DNA from: an uncultured Prevotellaceae bacterium
Lineage (GTDB): Bacteria; Bacteroidota; Bacteroidia; Bacteroidales; Bacteroidaceae
Direction of reading: 5' to 3'
Assembly (NCBI GenBank): GCA_902774795.1
Contig: CACYKA010000020.1
Location: forward strand, 1-64,000
Length of the DNA: 64,000 nt
The translations under genes and the position numbers were made by a program. A model generated the notes under the pieces. It was not told where the DNA came from. It saw only the letters and a list, made by a program, of their open reading frames with translations, and did no database searches. The stretch's first letter is position 1, and each line of letters opens with the position of its first letter. This document shows, piece by piece, positions 26,158-36,602 of this stretch.

Positions 26158-28047
26158 TTATTTCAGCAAATCTACTGAACGCTTCAGGAACTTGTCGAGA
26201 GCCTCACCCTTCAGCATGCCGTTCTGCAGCAATGCCAGGTCAATGAGCTGTGAGATGGTGTCACCCTTGCCATCGGTGTCGGCGAGCACACCCTTTATCA
26301 GGGCGTTGTCGGCGTTGAGCACAAGGTTGTAAGAGTCAGGCATCTGTGAGTAGAAGCCCATGCCGCTCTGGAACTTTGACATGTCCTTCATACGGCGCAT
26401 ATACTCGTTCTGTGTGAACATTACAGGACCGGCTTCTTCGCCAAGTGCCTGAATCTCAATGTTAAAGGTTGCCTTCTCTATTGTTGGCAGCTTGCCCTTG
26501 AAGGCCTCAGTCAGCTTGTCGGTATCTTCCTTTGAAAGGTCAACCTTCTTCGCATCCTCCTTCACAATCAGACGCTCCAGGATGTCGGCATCAACGCGTG
26601 TGAAGCGTGATTTCTCAAACTTCTGCTCGAACATTGATACAGTCGATGTGTCAAGCTGTCCGTCCATCATCAGTACGGAGTATCCCTTTGCCTTTGCTGC
26701 CTCAATGTAGGTATATTGCTCGTCCTTGTCGTTGGCATAGAGGTAAATGAGGTTGCCGTCCTTGTCGGTCTGCTCGCTGGTGATGAGGGTCTTGTATTCC
26801 TCGTATGTGAAGTATTTGCCCTCAGTATCCTTCAGAAGAGCAAAGTCCTTTGCCCTGTCGAAGAATGACTCGTCGGTCAGCATGCCGAAGTGGATGAATA
26901 TCTTCAGGTCGTCCCACTTCTTCTCGTAGTCGGCGCGGTCGGTCTTGAAGATGCTGCTCAGGCGGTCTGCCACCTTCTTTGTGATGTATGATGCAATCTT
27001 CTTAACGTTGGCATCGCTCTGCAGGTATGAACGGCTCACATTCAGCGGAATGTCCGGAGAGTCGATGACGCCGTGCAGCAGAGTGAGGAACTCTGGCACG
27101 ATACCTTCCACCTGGTCAGTAACGAATACCTGATTGCAGTAGAGCTGTATCTTGTTGCGCTGCAGGTCCATGTTGCTCTGCACACGTGGGAAGTACAGTA
27201 TGCCTGTCAGGTGGAAAGGATAATCGACGTTCAAGTGAATCCAGAACAGAGGCTCGTCGCCCATTGGATAGAGTGACTTGTAGAATTCCTTGTAGTCTTC
27301 GTCCTTCAGTCCAGATGGCTGCTTTGTCCACAGCGGCTCAGTGCTGTTGATGACGTAGTCCTCATCGGTATCCTTCATAGCCTTCGCATCCTTGTCCCAT
27401 TCCTGCTTCTTGCCCATGATGACAGGCACAGCCATAAACTTGCAGTATTTGTTGAGCAGTTCCTTTATTTTGTACTCCTCAAGGAATTCCTTGCAGTCTT
27501 CGGCAATGTGCAGCACGATGTCTGAACCGTGGTCTTTGTTGTCGCTGTCCTTACGCCATTCTGCGCTGTCGATGGTCTCTATTTCGTATTCAGGTGAACC
27601 GTCACAACTCCATTTCACTACAGGAGCGTCGTCCTTGTATGACTTGGTGATAATCTCCACCTTGTCTGCCACCATGAAGGCTGAGTAGAAGCCCAGTCCG
27701 AAGTGGCCGATGATGGCGTTGGCGTTCTCCTTGTATTTGTCCAGGAAGTCCGTAACGCCCGAAAAGGCTATCTGGTTGATGTAGCGCTCAATCTCCTCTT
27801 CTGTCATTCCGATACCGTGGTCGGAGAATGTCAGCGTGCCTGCCTCTTTGTCCAGTTTTATTGAAACTGCGGTAGAACCCAGCTCGCCCTTGAAGTCGCC
27901 CTGCTGGGCAAGAGTCTTCAACTTCTGCGTAGCATCGACGGCATTACTTACCATCTCACGCAGGAAAATCTCATGGTCTGAATACAGAAACTTTTTTATA
28001 ACGGGGAAGATATTCTCAGTTGTAACCCCAATATTACCTTTTGCCAT
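26158..28047 (-). CDS. htpG: Molecular chaperone HtpG (Hsp90 family)
   Basis: This 629-residue protein starts with GVTTENIFPVIKKFLYSDHEIFLREMVSNAVDA, the ATP-binding GHKL region. It goes on with DHGIGMT, GHFGLGFYSAFMVADKV and the middle-domain LNVSRSYLQSDANVKKIASYI. The C-terminal dimerisation domain is present. Hsp90 remodels late folding intermediates with DnaK/DnaJ/GrpE, two of which lie at 29966-31836. No clear promoter is seen in the AT repeat just upstream (28048-28075). Confidence 0.97.
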   Translation of the reverse strand: MAKGNIGVTTENIFPVIKKFLYSDHEIFLREMVSNAVDATQKLKTLAQQGDFKGELGSTAVSIKLDKEAGTLTFSDHGIGMTEEEIERYINQIAFSGVTDFLDKYKENANAIIGHFGLGFYSAFMVADKVEIITKSYKDDAPVVKWSCDGSPEYEIETIDSAEWRKDSDNKDHGSDIVLHIAEDCKEFLEEYKIKELLNKYCKFMAVPVIMGKKQEWDKDAKAMKDTDEDYVINSTEPLWTKQPSGLKDEDYKEFYKSLYPMGDEPLFWIHLNVDYPFHLTGILYFPRVQSNMDLQRNKIQLYCNQVFVTDQVEGIVPEFLTLLHGVIDSPDIPLNVSRSYLQSDANVKKIASYITKKVADRLSSIFKTDRADYEKKWDDLKIFIHFGMLTDESFFDRAKDFALLKDTEGKYFTYEEYKTLITSEQTDKDGNLIYLYANDKDEQYTYIEAAKAKGYSVLMMDGQLDTSTVSMFEQKFEKSRFTRVDADILERLIVKEDAKKVDLSKEDTDKLTEAFKGKLPTIEKATFNIEIQALGEEAGPVMFTQNEYMRRMKDMSKFQSGMGFYSQMPDSYNLVLNADNALIKGVLADTDGKGDTISQLIDLALLQNGMLKGEALDKFLKRSVDLLK

Positions 28048-29878
<1,831 letters not shown>

Positions 29879-29965
29879 GAGTTAAGAATTCTTTTTTTGG
29901 CACGGTTATTGTAATTACTGTTGTTGCCCCCTCTCATGTGTGTGGGGGTTAAAAGACATTTTATT

Positions 29966-30559
29966 ATGAAGAAAGAAGAAAAAGATATCGAATTAGAAGA
30001 GCAGAAAGAAACCAAGGAACAGCAGGAAACTCCTGAAACTGAGGCTGAGAACAAGGCCGAGACAACGGAGGAAGCTGCTGACGAAGAGGAGATTAAAGAC
30101 GCTCAGGAGACAGCGAAGGAGCCGTCGCTTGAGGAACAGATAGAAGAACTAAAGAAGCAGGCTCTCTATAAGCAGGCTGAATTTGAAAACTTCCGCAAGC
30201 GCACTCTCAAGGAGAAGGCCGACCTTATTCTCTCTGGCGGAGAGAAGACCATTACGGCTATTCTTCCTGTCCTTGACGATTTTGAGCGCGCCATTGCTGA
30301 CCAAAGCGACGACCCAGCCGCTATCAAGGAGGGTATGAAGCTCATCTTCCAGAAGTTCCAGAAGACCCTGGAGTCTTTGGGCGTAAAGAAGATAGAAACC
30401 GACGGTGTTGATTTTAATGTCGATTACCACGAGGCTATCGCTCAGGTTCCTGGTATGGGTGACGACAAGGCCGGCAAGGTCATCGACTGCGTACAGACAG
30501 GCTATACGCTGAACGACAAGGTGATACGTTTCGCCAAAGTCGCCGTAGGGCAAGCTTAA
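29966..30559 (+). CDS. grpE: Nucleotide exchange factor GrpE
   Basis: Start at ATG 29966 (MKKEEKDIELEEQ). The longer frame from 29921 reads through a non-coding leader. The 197-residue protein has an acidic, low-complexity N-terminus (1-55), a long helix (YKQAEFENFRKRTLKEKADL) and a beta-rich head with the family ending PGMGDDKAGKVIDCVQTGYTLNDKVIR. GrpE releases ADP from DnaK. dnaJ follows after 74 bases; dnaK is not in the window. Confidence 0.95.
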   Translation: MKKEEKDIELEEQKETKEQQETPETEAENKAETTEEAADEEEIKDAQETAKEPSLEEQIEELKKQALYKQAEFENFRKRTLKEKADLILSGGEKTITAILPVLDDFERAIADQSDDPAAIKEGMKLIFQKFQKTLESLGVKKIETDGVDFNVDYHEAIAQVPGMGDDKAGKVIDCVQTGYTLNDKVIRFAKVAVGQA

Positions 30560-30561
30560 TA

Positions 30562-30606
30562 AAGTTTATAGTTTAAGGTTTAAAGATTAGAGTTTAGAGT
30601 TAGAGC
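30562..30606 (+). repeat. Degenerate agtttaa/gagttta repeat between grpE and dnaJ
   Basis: About five imperfect copies of a heptamer near gtttaaa/gagttta fill most of the grpE-dnaJ gap. They are of the same kind as the repeats at 16690, 29876, 40730 and 60868. Confidence 0.65.
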
Positions 30607-30633
30607 TATTTTTATATTTAATTAATCCATCAT

Positions 30634-31836
30634 ATGGCAAAGAGAGATTATTACGAGGTACTTGGCGTTGACAAGAAAGCCAGTGCTGCAGACATAAAAA
30701 AGGCATACCGCAAGATTGCCATCAAGTATCATCCTGACCGTCAGGGTGATAAGAGCGATGCTGAGAAGGCAGAGGCTGAGGAAAAATTCAAGGAGGCAGC
30801 CGAGGCTTACGCAGTATTGTCCGATGAGCAGAAGCGTCAGCAGTATGACCAGTTTGGCTTCAATGGTCCTGGTGGCTTTGGCGGAGGCGGCTTCGGAGGC
30901 TTCGGCGGCAGTGACGGCGGATTCTCTATGGACGATATCTTCTCTATGTTCGGAGATATCTTCGGAGGTCATTCAGGCTTCAGCAGCGGTTTCGGCGGAG
31001 GCGGATTCAGCGGTTTTGGCGGTGGCGGACGTCCACAGGTTCATCGTGGCTCTGATTTACGTCTGAAGGTGCGCCTCAATCTGCTTGAGGTTGCTACGGG
31101 CGTTACCAAGAAGTTCAAGGTGCGCAAGGATGTCACCTGTTCTGCCTGTCACGGTAGTGGCGGTACAGGACTTGAGACGTGTACTACGTGTCATGGCTCC
31201 GGTATGGTGATAAAGCAGCAGCAGTCTATCTTTGGCATGATGCAGACACAGAGCGTCTGTCCTACCTGTAACGGTGAAGGAAAGATTATCAAGAACAAGT
31301 GTCCTAAGTGTAACGGCGAGGGCATCGAGCACGGCGAGGAAATCGTCGAGATAAACATCCCTGCCGGCGTTCAGGATGGCATGGTAGTCAATGCTCCTGG
31401 TAAGGGCAATGCAGGGCGTCGTAATGGTGTGCCTGGCGACATCAAGGTGTTTATCGAAGAGGAGAAGAACAATACCTTCGTGCGTGAGGGTAAGGACCTT
31501 ATATACAACCTTGTTCTCGACTTCCCGACGGCTGCCCTTGGAGGCGATGTGGAGATACCCACCGTTGAGGGCGGCAAGCTGAAGATGAAGATCGAGCCGG
31601 GAACCCAGCCTGGTAAGACGCTCCGCCTGCGTGGCAAGGGTCTGCCTGCTGTTAAGGGCTATGGTTATGGCAATGGCGACATATTGGTCAACATCAGCGT
31701 GTTTGTGCCAAAGACGCTTACGCGTGACGAGCGCAAGGCTATCGAAGGTCTCCGCGATGCCGAGAACTTCAAATGCGACAACGAGACGAAGACAAACTTC
31801 TTCGACAAGTTCTGCTCTTATTTCACCCAGCACTAA
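30634..31836 (+). CDS. dnaJ: Chaperone DnaJ
   Basis: This 400-residue protein has a J domain with HPD (33-35), a long Gly/Phe-rich region (about 75-140), and four zinc-binding repeats ([32 protein letters not shown]). C-terminal substrate-binding domains follow. DnaJ stimulates DnaK and delivers unfolded clients. It stands with grpE; folC begins 5 bases after its stop, so all three may share a transcript. Confidence 0.97.
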   Translation: MAKRDYYEVLGVDKKASAADIKKAYRKIAIKYHPDRQGDKSDAEKAEAEEKFKEAAEAYAVLSDEQKRQQYDQFGFNGPGGFGGGGFGGFGGSDGGFSMDDIFSMFGDIFGGHSGFSSGFGGGGFSGFGGGGRPQVHRGSDLRLKVRLNLLEVATGVTKKFKVRKDVTCSACHGSGGTGLETCTTCHGSGMVIKQQQSIFGMMQTQSVCPTCNGEGKIIKNKCPKCNGEGIEHGEEIVEINIPAGVQDGMVVNAPGKGNAGRRNGVPGDIKVFIEEEKNNTFVREGKDLIYNLVLDFPTAALGGDVEIPTVEGGKLKMKIEPGTQPGKTLRLRGKGLPAVKGYGYGNGDILVNISVFVPKTLTRDERKAIEGLRDAENFKCDNETKTNFFDKFCSYFTQH

Positions 31837-31841
31837 GTAAA

Positions 31842-33086
31842 TTGAATTATTCCGAGACATTACAGTATCTTTATACAGCAGCTCCTGCCTTTGAGAAGGT
31901 GGGAGCTGGTGCGTATAAGGAAGGTCTGAGCAACACCCTTGCCCTTGACGCTCATTTCGACCATCCCCATCAGCATTTCCGCACCATCCACGTCGCAGGC
32001 ACCAACGGCAAGGGCAGCACCTCTCACACCCTCGCAGCCTTCCTGCAGCTCTGCGGATATAGGGTAGGGCTCTATACCTCTCCCCATCTGGTGGATTTCT
32101 CGGAGCGTATCCGCGTCAACGGAGAGCCTATACCTCAACAGTATGTCATCGATTTCGTGGAGGCAGAGCGCGACTTCTTCGAACCGCTCTATCCGTCGTT
32201 CTTCGAACTTACAACGGCGATGGCGTTTAAATACTTCGCTGAGCAGCATGTTGACATTGCTGTGATAGAAGTAGGTCTTGGAGGCCGTCTCGACTGCACC
32301 AACATCATCACCCCTCAGCTCTCCGTCATCACGAATATCTCCTTCGACCATACAGGCTTTCTTGGCAATACCTTGTCGGCGATAGCGTCTGAGAAGGCCG
32401 GCATCATCAAGCCCGGCGTTCCTGTAGTCATCGGCGAGACAACGCCTGAGACGCGTGAGGTCTTTGCCCGCAAGGCTGCTGAGCTTCATGCTCCTATCGT
32501 CTTTGCCGAAGACCTCGATATGGTTACGCCATCGCTTCTTTCGGCCTTTGCCCTGAAAGGTGGCTATCAGAAAGCCAACCTCAACACCATCCTCAATGCC
32601 ATCGATGTATTCTCCAAGGTAACGGACCTCTCTGTGTCGCAAGATGTCATCCCAGAGGCTCTTACCTCTGTTGTCACCCTTACTGGTCTTCGTGGCCGTT
32701 GGGAGGTGATACAGACAAGTCCCCTTGTTATCTGTGACACAGGCCATAATCTTGCGGCTTGGGAGTATCTTGCTGACGACATCCGCAATGCCTCACGCCA
32801 GTGTGGCGGTAGGCTGCATATCGTCTTCGGAATGGTCGATGACAAAGATGTCCGTGGTGTCCTTGCCCTTTTGCCACGAGATGCTGAATATTATTTCACC
32901 CAAGCCGACACCCATAGGGCCATCCCTTCCGTCACCCTTGCCGATATGGCAAAGGAAAGCGGCCTGCAAGGCACCGCCTATCCTACGGTAAAGGAAGCCT
33001 ATAATGCTGCCCTCACAGCCGCTACCCCTGATGACTTCATCTTCGTCGGCGGCTCCAGCTACGTCGTAGCCGACTTCCTCAGTTGA
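31842..33086 (+). CDS. folC: Folylpolyglutamate synthase / dihydrofolate synthase
   Basis: TTG at 31842 is the likely start (MNYSETLQYLYTAAPAFEKVGAGAYKEGL). It fits the family's N-terminus and starts 5 bases after dnaJ. The upstream ATG in this frame lies inside dnaJ. The 414-residue Mur-ligase-type protein has the P-loop VAGTNGKGST (51-60), the omega-like PHLVDFSERIRVNGEPI and the DHTGFLGNT region. It adds glutamate to folates, fitting Fhs at 38201 in one-carbon metabolism. It converges on mutS2 across the palindromic gap. Confidence 0.93.
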   Translation: MNYSETLQYLYTAAPAFEKVGAGAYKEGLSNTLALDAHFDHPHQHFRTIHVAGTNGKGSTSHTLAAFLQLCGYRVGLYTSPHLVDFSERIRVNGEPIPQQYVIDFVEAERDFFEPLYPSFFELTTAMAFKYFAEQHVDIAVIEVGLGGRLDCTNIITPQLSVITNISFDHTGFLGNTLSAIASEKAGIIKPGVPVVIGETTPETREVFARKAAELHAPIVFAEDLDMVTPSLLSAFALKGGYQKANLNTILNAIDVFSKVTDLSVSQDVIPEALTSVVTLTGLRGRWEVIQTSPLVICDTGHNLAAWEYLADDIRNASRQCGGRLHIVFGMVDDKDVRGVLALLPRDAEYYFTQADTHRAIPSVTLADMAKESGLQGTAYPTVKEAYNAALTAATPDDFIFVGGSSYVVADFLS

Positions 33087-33471
33087 GGTACGAGTATTCA
33101 ACAATCCGAGTAAGCGAGGGCAGAGACAAAATCGCTTTTGAGCTATGCCGAGCGTGAGTAATGTATTTTACAATAATAGAGAATAGAGAGTGTAATACAA
33201 GTATTTTGCCGCAAGGCTGAGACTATTATCCACTTAGGCGTGTCGCCGTGTCGGCGTGTCTTTTCATTTTTTGATTTCCTCAGGGGAATAAAATAGCGTT
33301 TGCGTTTTTGCGTTACATTTGTATTTTAGGCGTATCGGCGTATCGCCGTATCATTTAGATTTTTGATTTAGGTGTAACAGGCGTGCAGGCGTGACTTTGG
33401 GAAAATTGAGTAACAGAGTAACAGCGTATCATTGCGTTTTTATTAAGTGTCATAAAGGGGTATCTTATATC

Positions 33472-33521
33472 TTATATTATATATTATTATATATTATAAT
33501 ATATAATAATATATAATATAA
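33472..33521. repeat. Perfect 50-base AT palindrome
   Basis: The first 25 bases (starting ttatattatatattattata) are exactly the reverse complement of the last 25. It contains only A and T, has no spacer, and is the axis of the larger palindrome. Confidence 0.95.
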
Positions 33522-33735
33522 AAATTAAATATAAGTAATAGACACTCATACCTCTTCCTTAAAAATACTAATTAAAAATCCAAATGATACTCTGTTACGT
33601 GATACTCAATTTGTGCTTCCCTAGAAAAAACAAAAGTCACGCCTGTTACACCTGTTACGCCAGCATGTCAACAGCAAGATTAAAAATGCAAATGAAACTC
33701 AAAAACGCAAAACGCAATGCGCGTAGACAATGATA

Positions 33736-33780
33736 TTAAGTCCAGCCGAAGATGCCCCTGCGGGGAGGCAAAGGACTTAA
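33736..33780. repeat. Hairpin in the right palindrome arm
   Basis: TTAAGTCC (33736-33743) pairs with GGACTTAA (33773-33780). Inside, CCCC-tgc-GGGG and GCC/GGC pair as well. It has no T-run on either strand, so it is not a typical terminator. It has no counterpart in the left arm. Confidence 0.75.
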
Positions 33781-33992
33781 AGAAATTGTCAAGAGTTTCA
33801 AATGACGCGCGACGCGCCCCAAAAATGAAAAATCAAAAAGACACGCCTACACGCCTAGCTGGGGTAGGGAGGAGTGCTTTTGATCATAAAACTACAAAAT
33901 TTTTGCTACCTAACTAGGGCGCAAAATTTTCCTAACTAGGGAAAAAAGATGGCTGATGTATGAGGGCTGATGTAAGATGTAAGAGGGGGGGC

Positions 33993-36530
33993 TTACCCTA
34001 GCTCTACGACGGTGATGCCGGCGCCGCCGAACTGGACGTGCTCGTCGCGGCAGCTGGGGACATTGGGGAGGGCATTGAGGTAGTCGCGGATAAGGGAACG
34101 AAGAATGCCGTTGCCCTTACCATGGAGGATGCGAACCTGAGAGACACCTATAAGGATGGCATCATCGACGAAATGCTGAACCTTAAGCAACGCCTCGTCG
34201 CCCCTGAGGCCACGGACGTCTATTTCATGGGAGAAATTGCGTGTATGCTCTTCTATCACCTTGCGGGTCATAGATGATTTCTTGGCTCTCTCGGCATCGG
34301 CCATAGCGGCGATGGTGCTCTTCTGTGTCACCTTGACATCGAACGAGGTGTCGCCCTCATTGAATTTCTTCATCAGCTTCTCAATAGGTGACAACTCCTG
34401 AGGCTTTGACGGCTCCTGAGCCTTTAACCCTGAACCCTGAGCTTTTAACCCTGAACCTTGGCCCCCGGCCTCCTTCTCCTGCTTACGCTTTGCCTTACGC
34501 TCCCTGCGAGCGAGTATCTGCTGCATCTTCTTCTCGATGGCGGCATCTTTCTCGGTGGTGTCTATCTCTCTGACCTCATTGCGGAAATCGTTAAGCTCCT
34601 CGCGCAACTGGCGAGTGCGTTCTTTCTCGGCTGCTGCCTCGCGTATCTCACGAATGGTATTCTCAATCTTCCTGTTGGCCTCGCGCAACAGTTCCTCGGC
34701 CTGCTCCTTGGCACGACGCAGAATGGCCTTGCGTTCCTTGTCTATCTCTTCGATGTTGCTCTCATAGCGTGTGATGGTCTTCTCGACGTCCTTCTCACGC
34801 TGGTGGACGGTCTGGCGTTTCTGCTCCCAGTAACGCTTGTCGCGCACGATGTCCTGCAGGTATTTGTCGCTCTGGATGTAGTCCTGTCCGACTATCTCGG
34901 AGGCATCGCTGATGACCTCTTCGGGAAGTCCCGTCTTACGTGCAATCTCAATGGCGAAGGACGAGCCTGGGCGACCTATCTGTAACTGGAAGAGGGCCTT
35001 CATCTCATGACGGTCATAGAGCATGGCACCATTGATGACTCCAGGATGGTCTTCCGCAAAATGCTTGAGGTTCTGGTAGTGGGTGGTGATGACTCCCCAT
35101 GCCTTGCGCTCCCAGAATTGTTTCAGCACGGCCTCTGCGATGGCTCCGCCTATTTGCGGTTCAGTACCTGTGCCGAATTCGTCTATCAGCAGCAGTACCT
35201 TGTCGTTGGCGGCCTTAATCATCTTCTTCATATTGAGAAGATGGGAAGAATAGGTGGAGAGATCGTCCTCAATGCTTTGCTCGTCGCCTATGTCAATCAT
35301 GATGGCGTTGAACACACCCATAGTGCTGTTCTCCCTCATTGGCACGCTAAGGCCGCATTGCATCATGTATTGCAGCAGACCGACAGTCTTAAGACATACG
35401 GACTTACCGCCAGCATTAGGGCCTGAGATAATCAACAGGTGGCCACTTGGGATTTTACTGTCACCTTTCACCTCTGACTTCTCACCTCTTAATATAATGT
35501 CCAGCGGCACTATCTCCTTGTTCTGCCTTCTGAGCGAATTGCGCAGCAGCGGATGGCGTGCCTGTACCCAGTCGATGTGAGGGTAGGGAAGCACTTCCGG
35601 CTCTATGGCATCAAACTCGCGCGCCAGTTGTGCCTTGGCCTGTATGAAGTCTATCTCGCCGAGGAATTTCATACTCTCGAGTATGCCGTCGGCGTATGGG
35701 CGTATCTCATCGCTTACCTCGGAGAGGATGCGTATTATCTCTCTTCTCTCCTCAGCCTCCAGTTCGCGCACCCTGTTGTTGGCCTCCACCACTGCCGTAG
35801 GCTCAAGGAATAGTGTTTTGCCTGTTGCAGACTCATCGTGTACGATACCGCTGATTTTCCTCTTCATGCTGGGGGATATAGGTATCACAAGCCTGCCGTC
35901 GCGCATGGCGGGAGTGACATCTTTCTCTATCAGTCCTTCCTGCTGTGCCTTGCGCAGTATGGAGTTCAGCGTCTGCGATACGGAGCCTGCGGCCTTCTTC
36001 AGCTCGCCCCTGATATGGAAAAGTGCGCTTGAGGCGGAGTCCTTAATGTGGCCGTATTTGTCAAGTATCTGTGATATGCGCCTTGACACATCAGGATACT
36101 CAAATACATCCTTTGCCAAGGCCCAAAGAGTAGGGTAGCGACTCGTCTCATTAAGGCTGAGGGCTGAAGGCTTAGAGCTGAGGTCATCTTTATCGTTTTC
36201 GTTTTCGTCATCGCTATCGTTAACCACCTCCTTGAAGCTACCGATGGTTTGCAGGCACCTCATGAGTTCGAAGAGTTCCTGCTCTTCCATGTGGGTGCCT
36301 TTGAGCTTCAGTCGCGCTACGCCTTGCCTTACGTCGAAGAAAAACTCCAACGGCAGTTCTTCGGCTTCTTCTCGAAGCTTTCTGAACTCCCGAACCTCAG
36401 ACAGCTGGCGGTTTATCTCTGCAGCATCTGTCATGAACGTCATCTCGCCGACGCGTTCCCATCCGAGCTGGCAGAGACAGTTGCCTCTGAGCAACGTCCG
36501 TATGGCAGTAAATCCGAGCTTTTCTTCCAT
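33993..36530 (-). CDS. mutS2: Endonuclease MutS2 with repeat-derived insertions
   Basis: ATG 36530 (MEEKLGFTAIRTLLRG) is the start that fits the family; the longer frame from 36566 would cross a hairpin. The 845-residue protein has the MutS core, Walker A GPNAGGKS (about 370), Walker B LLLIDEFGTGTEP, a long coiled coil (about 520-690) and a C-terminal Smr nuclease domain with DVRGLRGDEAL and HGKGNG. MutS2 acts on branched DNA or collided ribosomes. Three low-complexity insertions are encoded by short tandem repeats: about 103-125 (VNDSDDENENDKDD), about 345-356 (GEKSEVKGDSK) and about 689-712 (GSGLKAQ twice). The P-loop and Smr motifs are intact, so the protein should work. Confidence 0.93.
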   Translation of the reverse strand: MEEKLGFTAIRTLLRGNCLCQLGWERVGEMTFMTDAAEINRQLSEVREFRKLREEAEELPLEFFFDVRQGVARLKLKGTHMEEQELFELMRCLQTIGSFKEVVNDSDDENENDKDDLSSKPSALSLNETSRYPTLWALAKDVFEYPDVSRRISQILDKYGHIKDSASSALFHIRGELKKAAGSVSQTLNSILRKAQQEGLIEKDVTPAMRDGRLVIPISPSMKRKISGIVHDESATGKTLFLEPTAVVEANNRVRELEAEERREIIRILSEVSDEIRPYADGILESMKFLGEIDFIQAKAQLAREFDAIEPEVLPYPHIDWVQARHPLLRNSLRRQNKEIVPLDIILRGEKSEVKGDSKIPSGHLLIISGPNAGGKSVCLKTVGLLQYMMQCGLSVPMRENSTMGVFNAIMIDIGDEQSIEDDLSTYSSHLLNMKKMIKAANDKVLLLIDEFGTGTEPQIGGAIAEAVLKQFWERKAWGVITTHYQNLKHFAEDHPGVINGAMLYDRHEMKALFQLQIGRPGSSFAIEIARKTGLPEEVISDASEIVGQDYIQSDKYLQDIVRDKRYWEQKRQTVHQREKDVEKTITRYESNIEEIDKERKAILRRAKEQAEELLREANRKIENTIREIREAAAEKERTRQLREELNDFRNEVREIDTTEKDAAIEKKMQQILARRERKAKRKQEKEAGGQGSGLKAQGSGLKAQEPSKPQELSPIEKLMKKFNEGDTSFDVKVTQKSTIAAMADAERAKKSSMTRKVIEEHTRNFSHEIDVRGLRGDEALLKVQHFVDDAILIGVSQVRILHGKGNGILRSLIRDYLNALPNVPSCRDEHVQFGGAGITVVELG
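34395..34465. repeat. Tandem repeat inside mutS2 (linker before Smr domain)
   Basis: Two copies of a 21-base unit near gagcctttaaccctgaaccct encode GSGLKAQ-GSGLKAQ. The insertion lies in the linker between coiled coil and Smr domain. Confidence 0.85.
35458..35497. repeat. Tandem repeat inside mutS2, before the Walker A motif
   Basis: cacctttcacctctgacttctcacctct-type repeats encode RGEKSEVKGDSK between the core domain and the P-loop (GPNAGGKS). It is in frame and the flanking family sequence is preserved. Confidence 0.75.
36150..36225. repeat. Tandem repeats inside mutS2, N-terminal domain
   Basis: A ggctgagggctgaaggc repeat and a tcgttttcgttttcgtcatcg repeat lie side by side. They encode the Asp/Asn/Glu-rich VNDSDDENENDKDD and the following SSKPSALSL. 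The second unit is the reverse complement of the one near valS (16730) and within it (18058). Confidence 0.8.
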
Positions 36531-36539
36531 GATGAGTTG

Positions 36540-36577
36540 AAAAATCAGGAAGAGACATATTGTCAACTTCCTGATTC
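36540..36577 (-). terminator. Terminator-like hairpin between tig and mutS2
   Basis: On the minus strand AATCAGGAAG pairs with CTTCCTGATT, followed by five T (36544-36540). It ends tig transcripts and lies only ten bases before the mutS2 start codon, so it may also attenuate mutS2. Confidence 0.75.
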
Positions 36578-36602
36578 GAGTTGTGTTTTATAATAAGCGA
36601 TA

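Larger units (their letters stand above)
33228..33870. repeat. Giant imperfect palindrome with a perfect AT core
   Basis: The reverse complement of the right half follows the left half in order. taggcgtgt...ggcgtgtctttt (33236) matches the right end near 33860. gcgttttt near 33306 matches near 33700. gtgtaacaggcgtg...gcgtgactt (33371) matches near 33640. attgagta...taacagagta...tatcatt (33403) matches near 33600. The centre, 33472-33521, is a perfect 50-base AT-only palindrome without a loop. The right arm also contains its own hairpin (33736-33780). It could extrude as a cruciform. It lies between convergent genes. Confidence 0.8.
33087..33992. other. Gene-free region of 906 bases between convergent folC and mutS2
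   Basis: No credible gene is present. The left edge has gagtaagcgagggcagaga and gctatgccgagcg, which look like a recurring intergenic motif. A very large imperfect palindrome then spans about 33228-33870. The right edge holds two copies of ctaactaggg (about 33910-33940) and a tgatgta/agatgta repeat (33945-33990). Tandem ggcgtgtc/ggcgtatc and gtaacag units occur throughout. Confidence 0.7.

Noticed and set aside
31773-31841. ATG start for folC inside dnaJ
   Set aside because: It would overlap dnaJ by 64 bases with non-family sequence; TTG 31842 gives the family N-terminus.
31057-31860. 267-codon open frame antisense to dnaJ
   Set aside because: A shadow of the dnaJ zinc-finger and C-terminal region; no domain or promoter.
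33717-33917. 66-codon open frame in the palindromic gap
   Set aside because: It is composed of palindrome-arm and hairpin sequence, shows no domain, and has no promoter.
36531-36566. 12-codon upstream extension of mutS2
   Set aside because: It crosses the terminator hairpin; MEEKLGF at 36530 fits the family.
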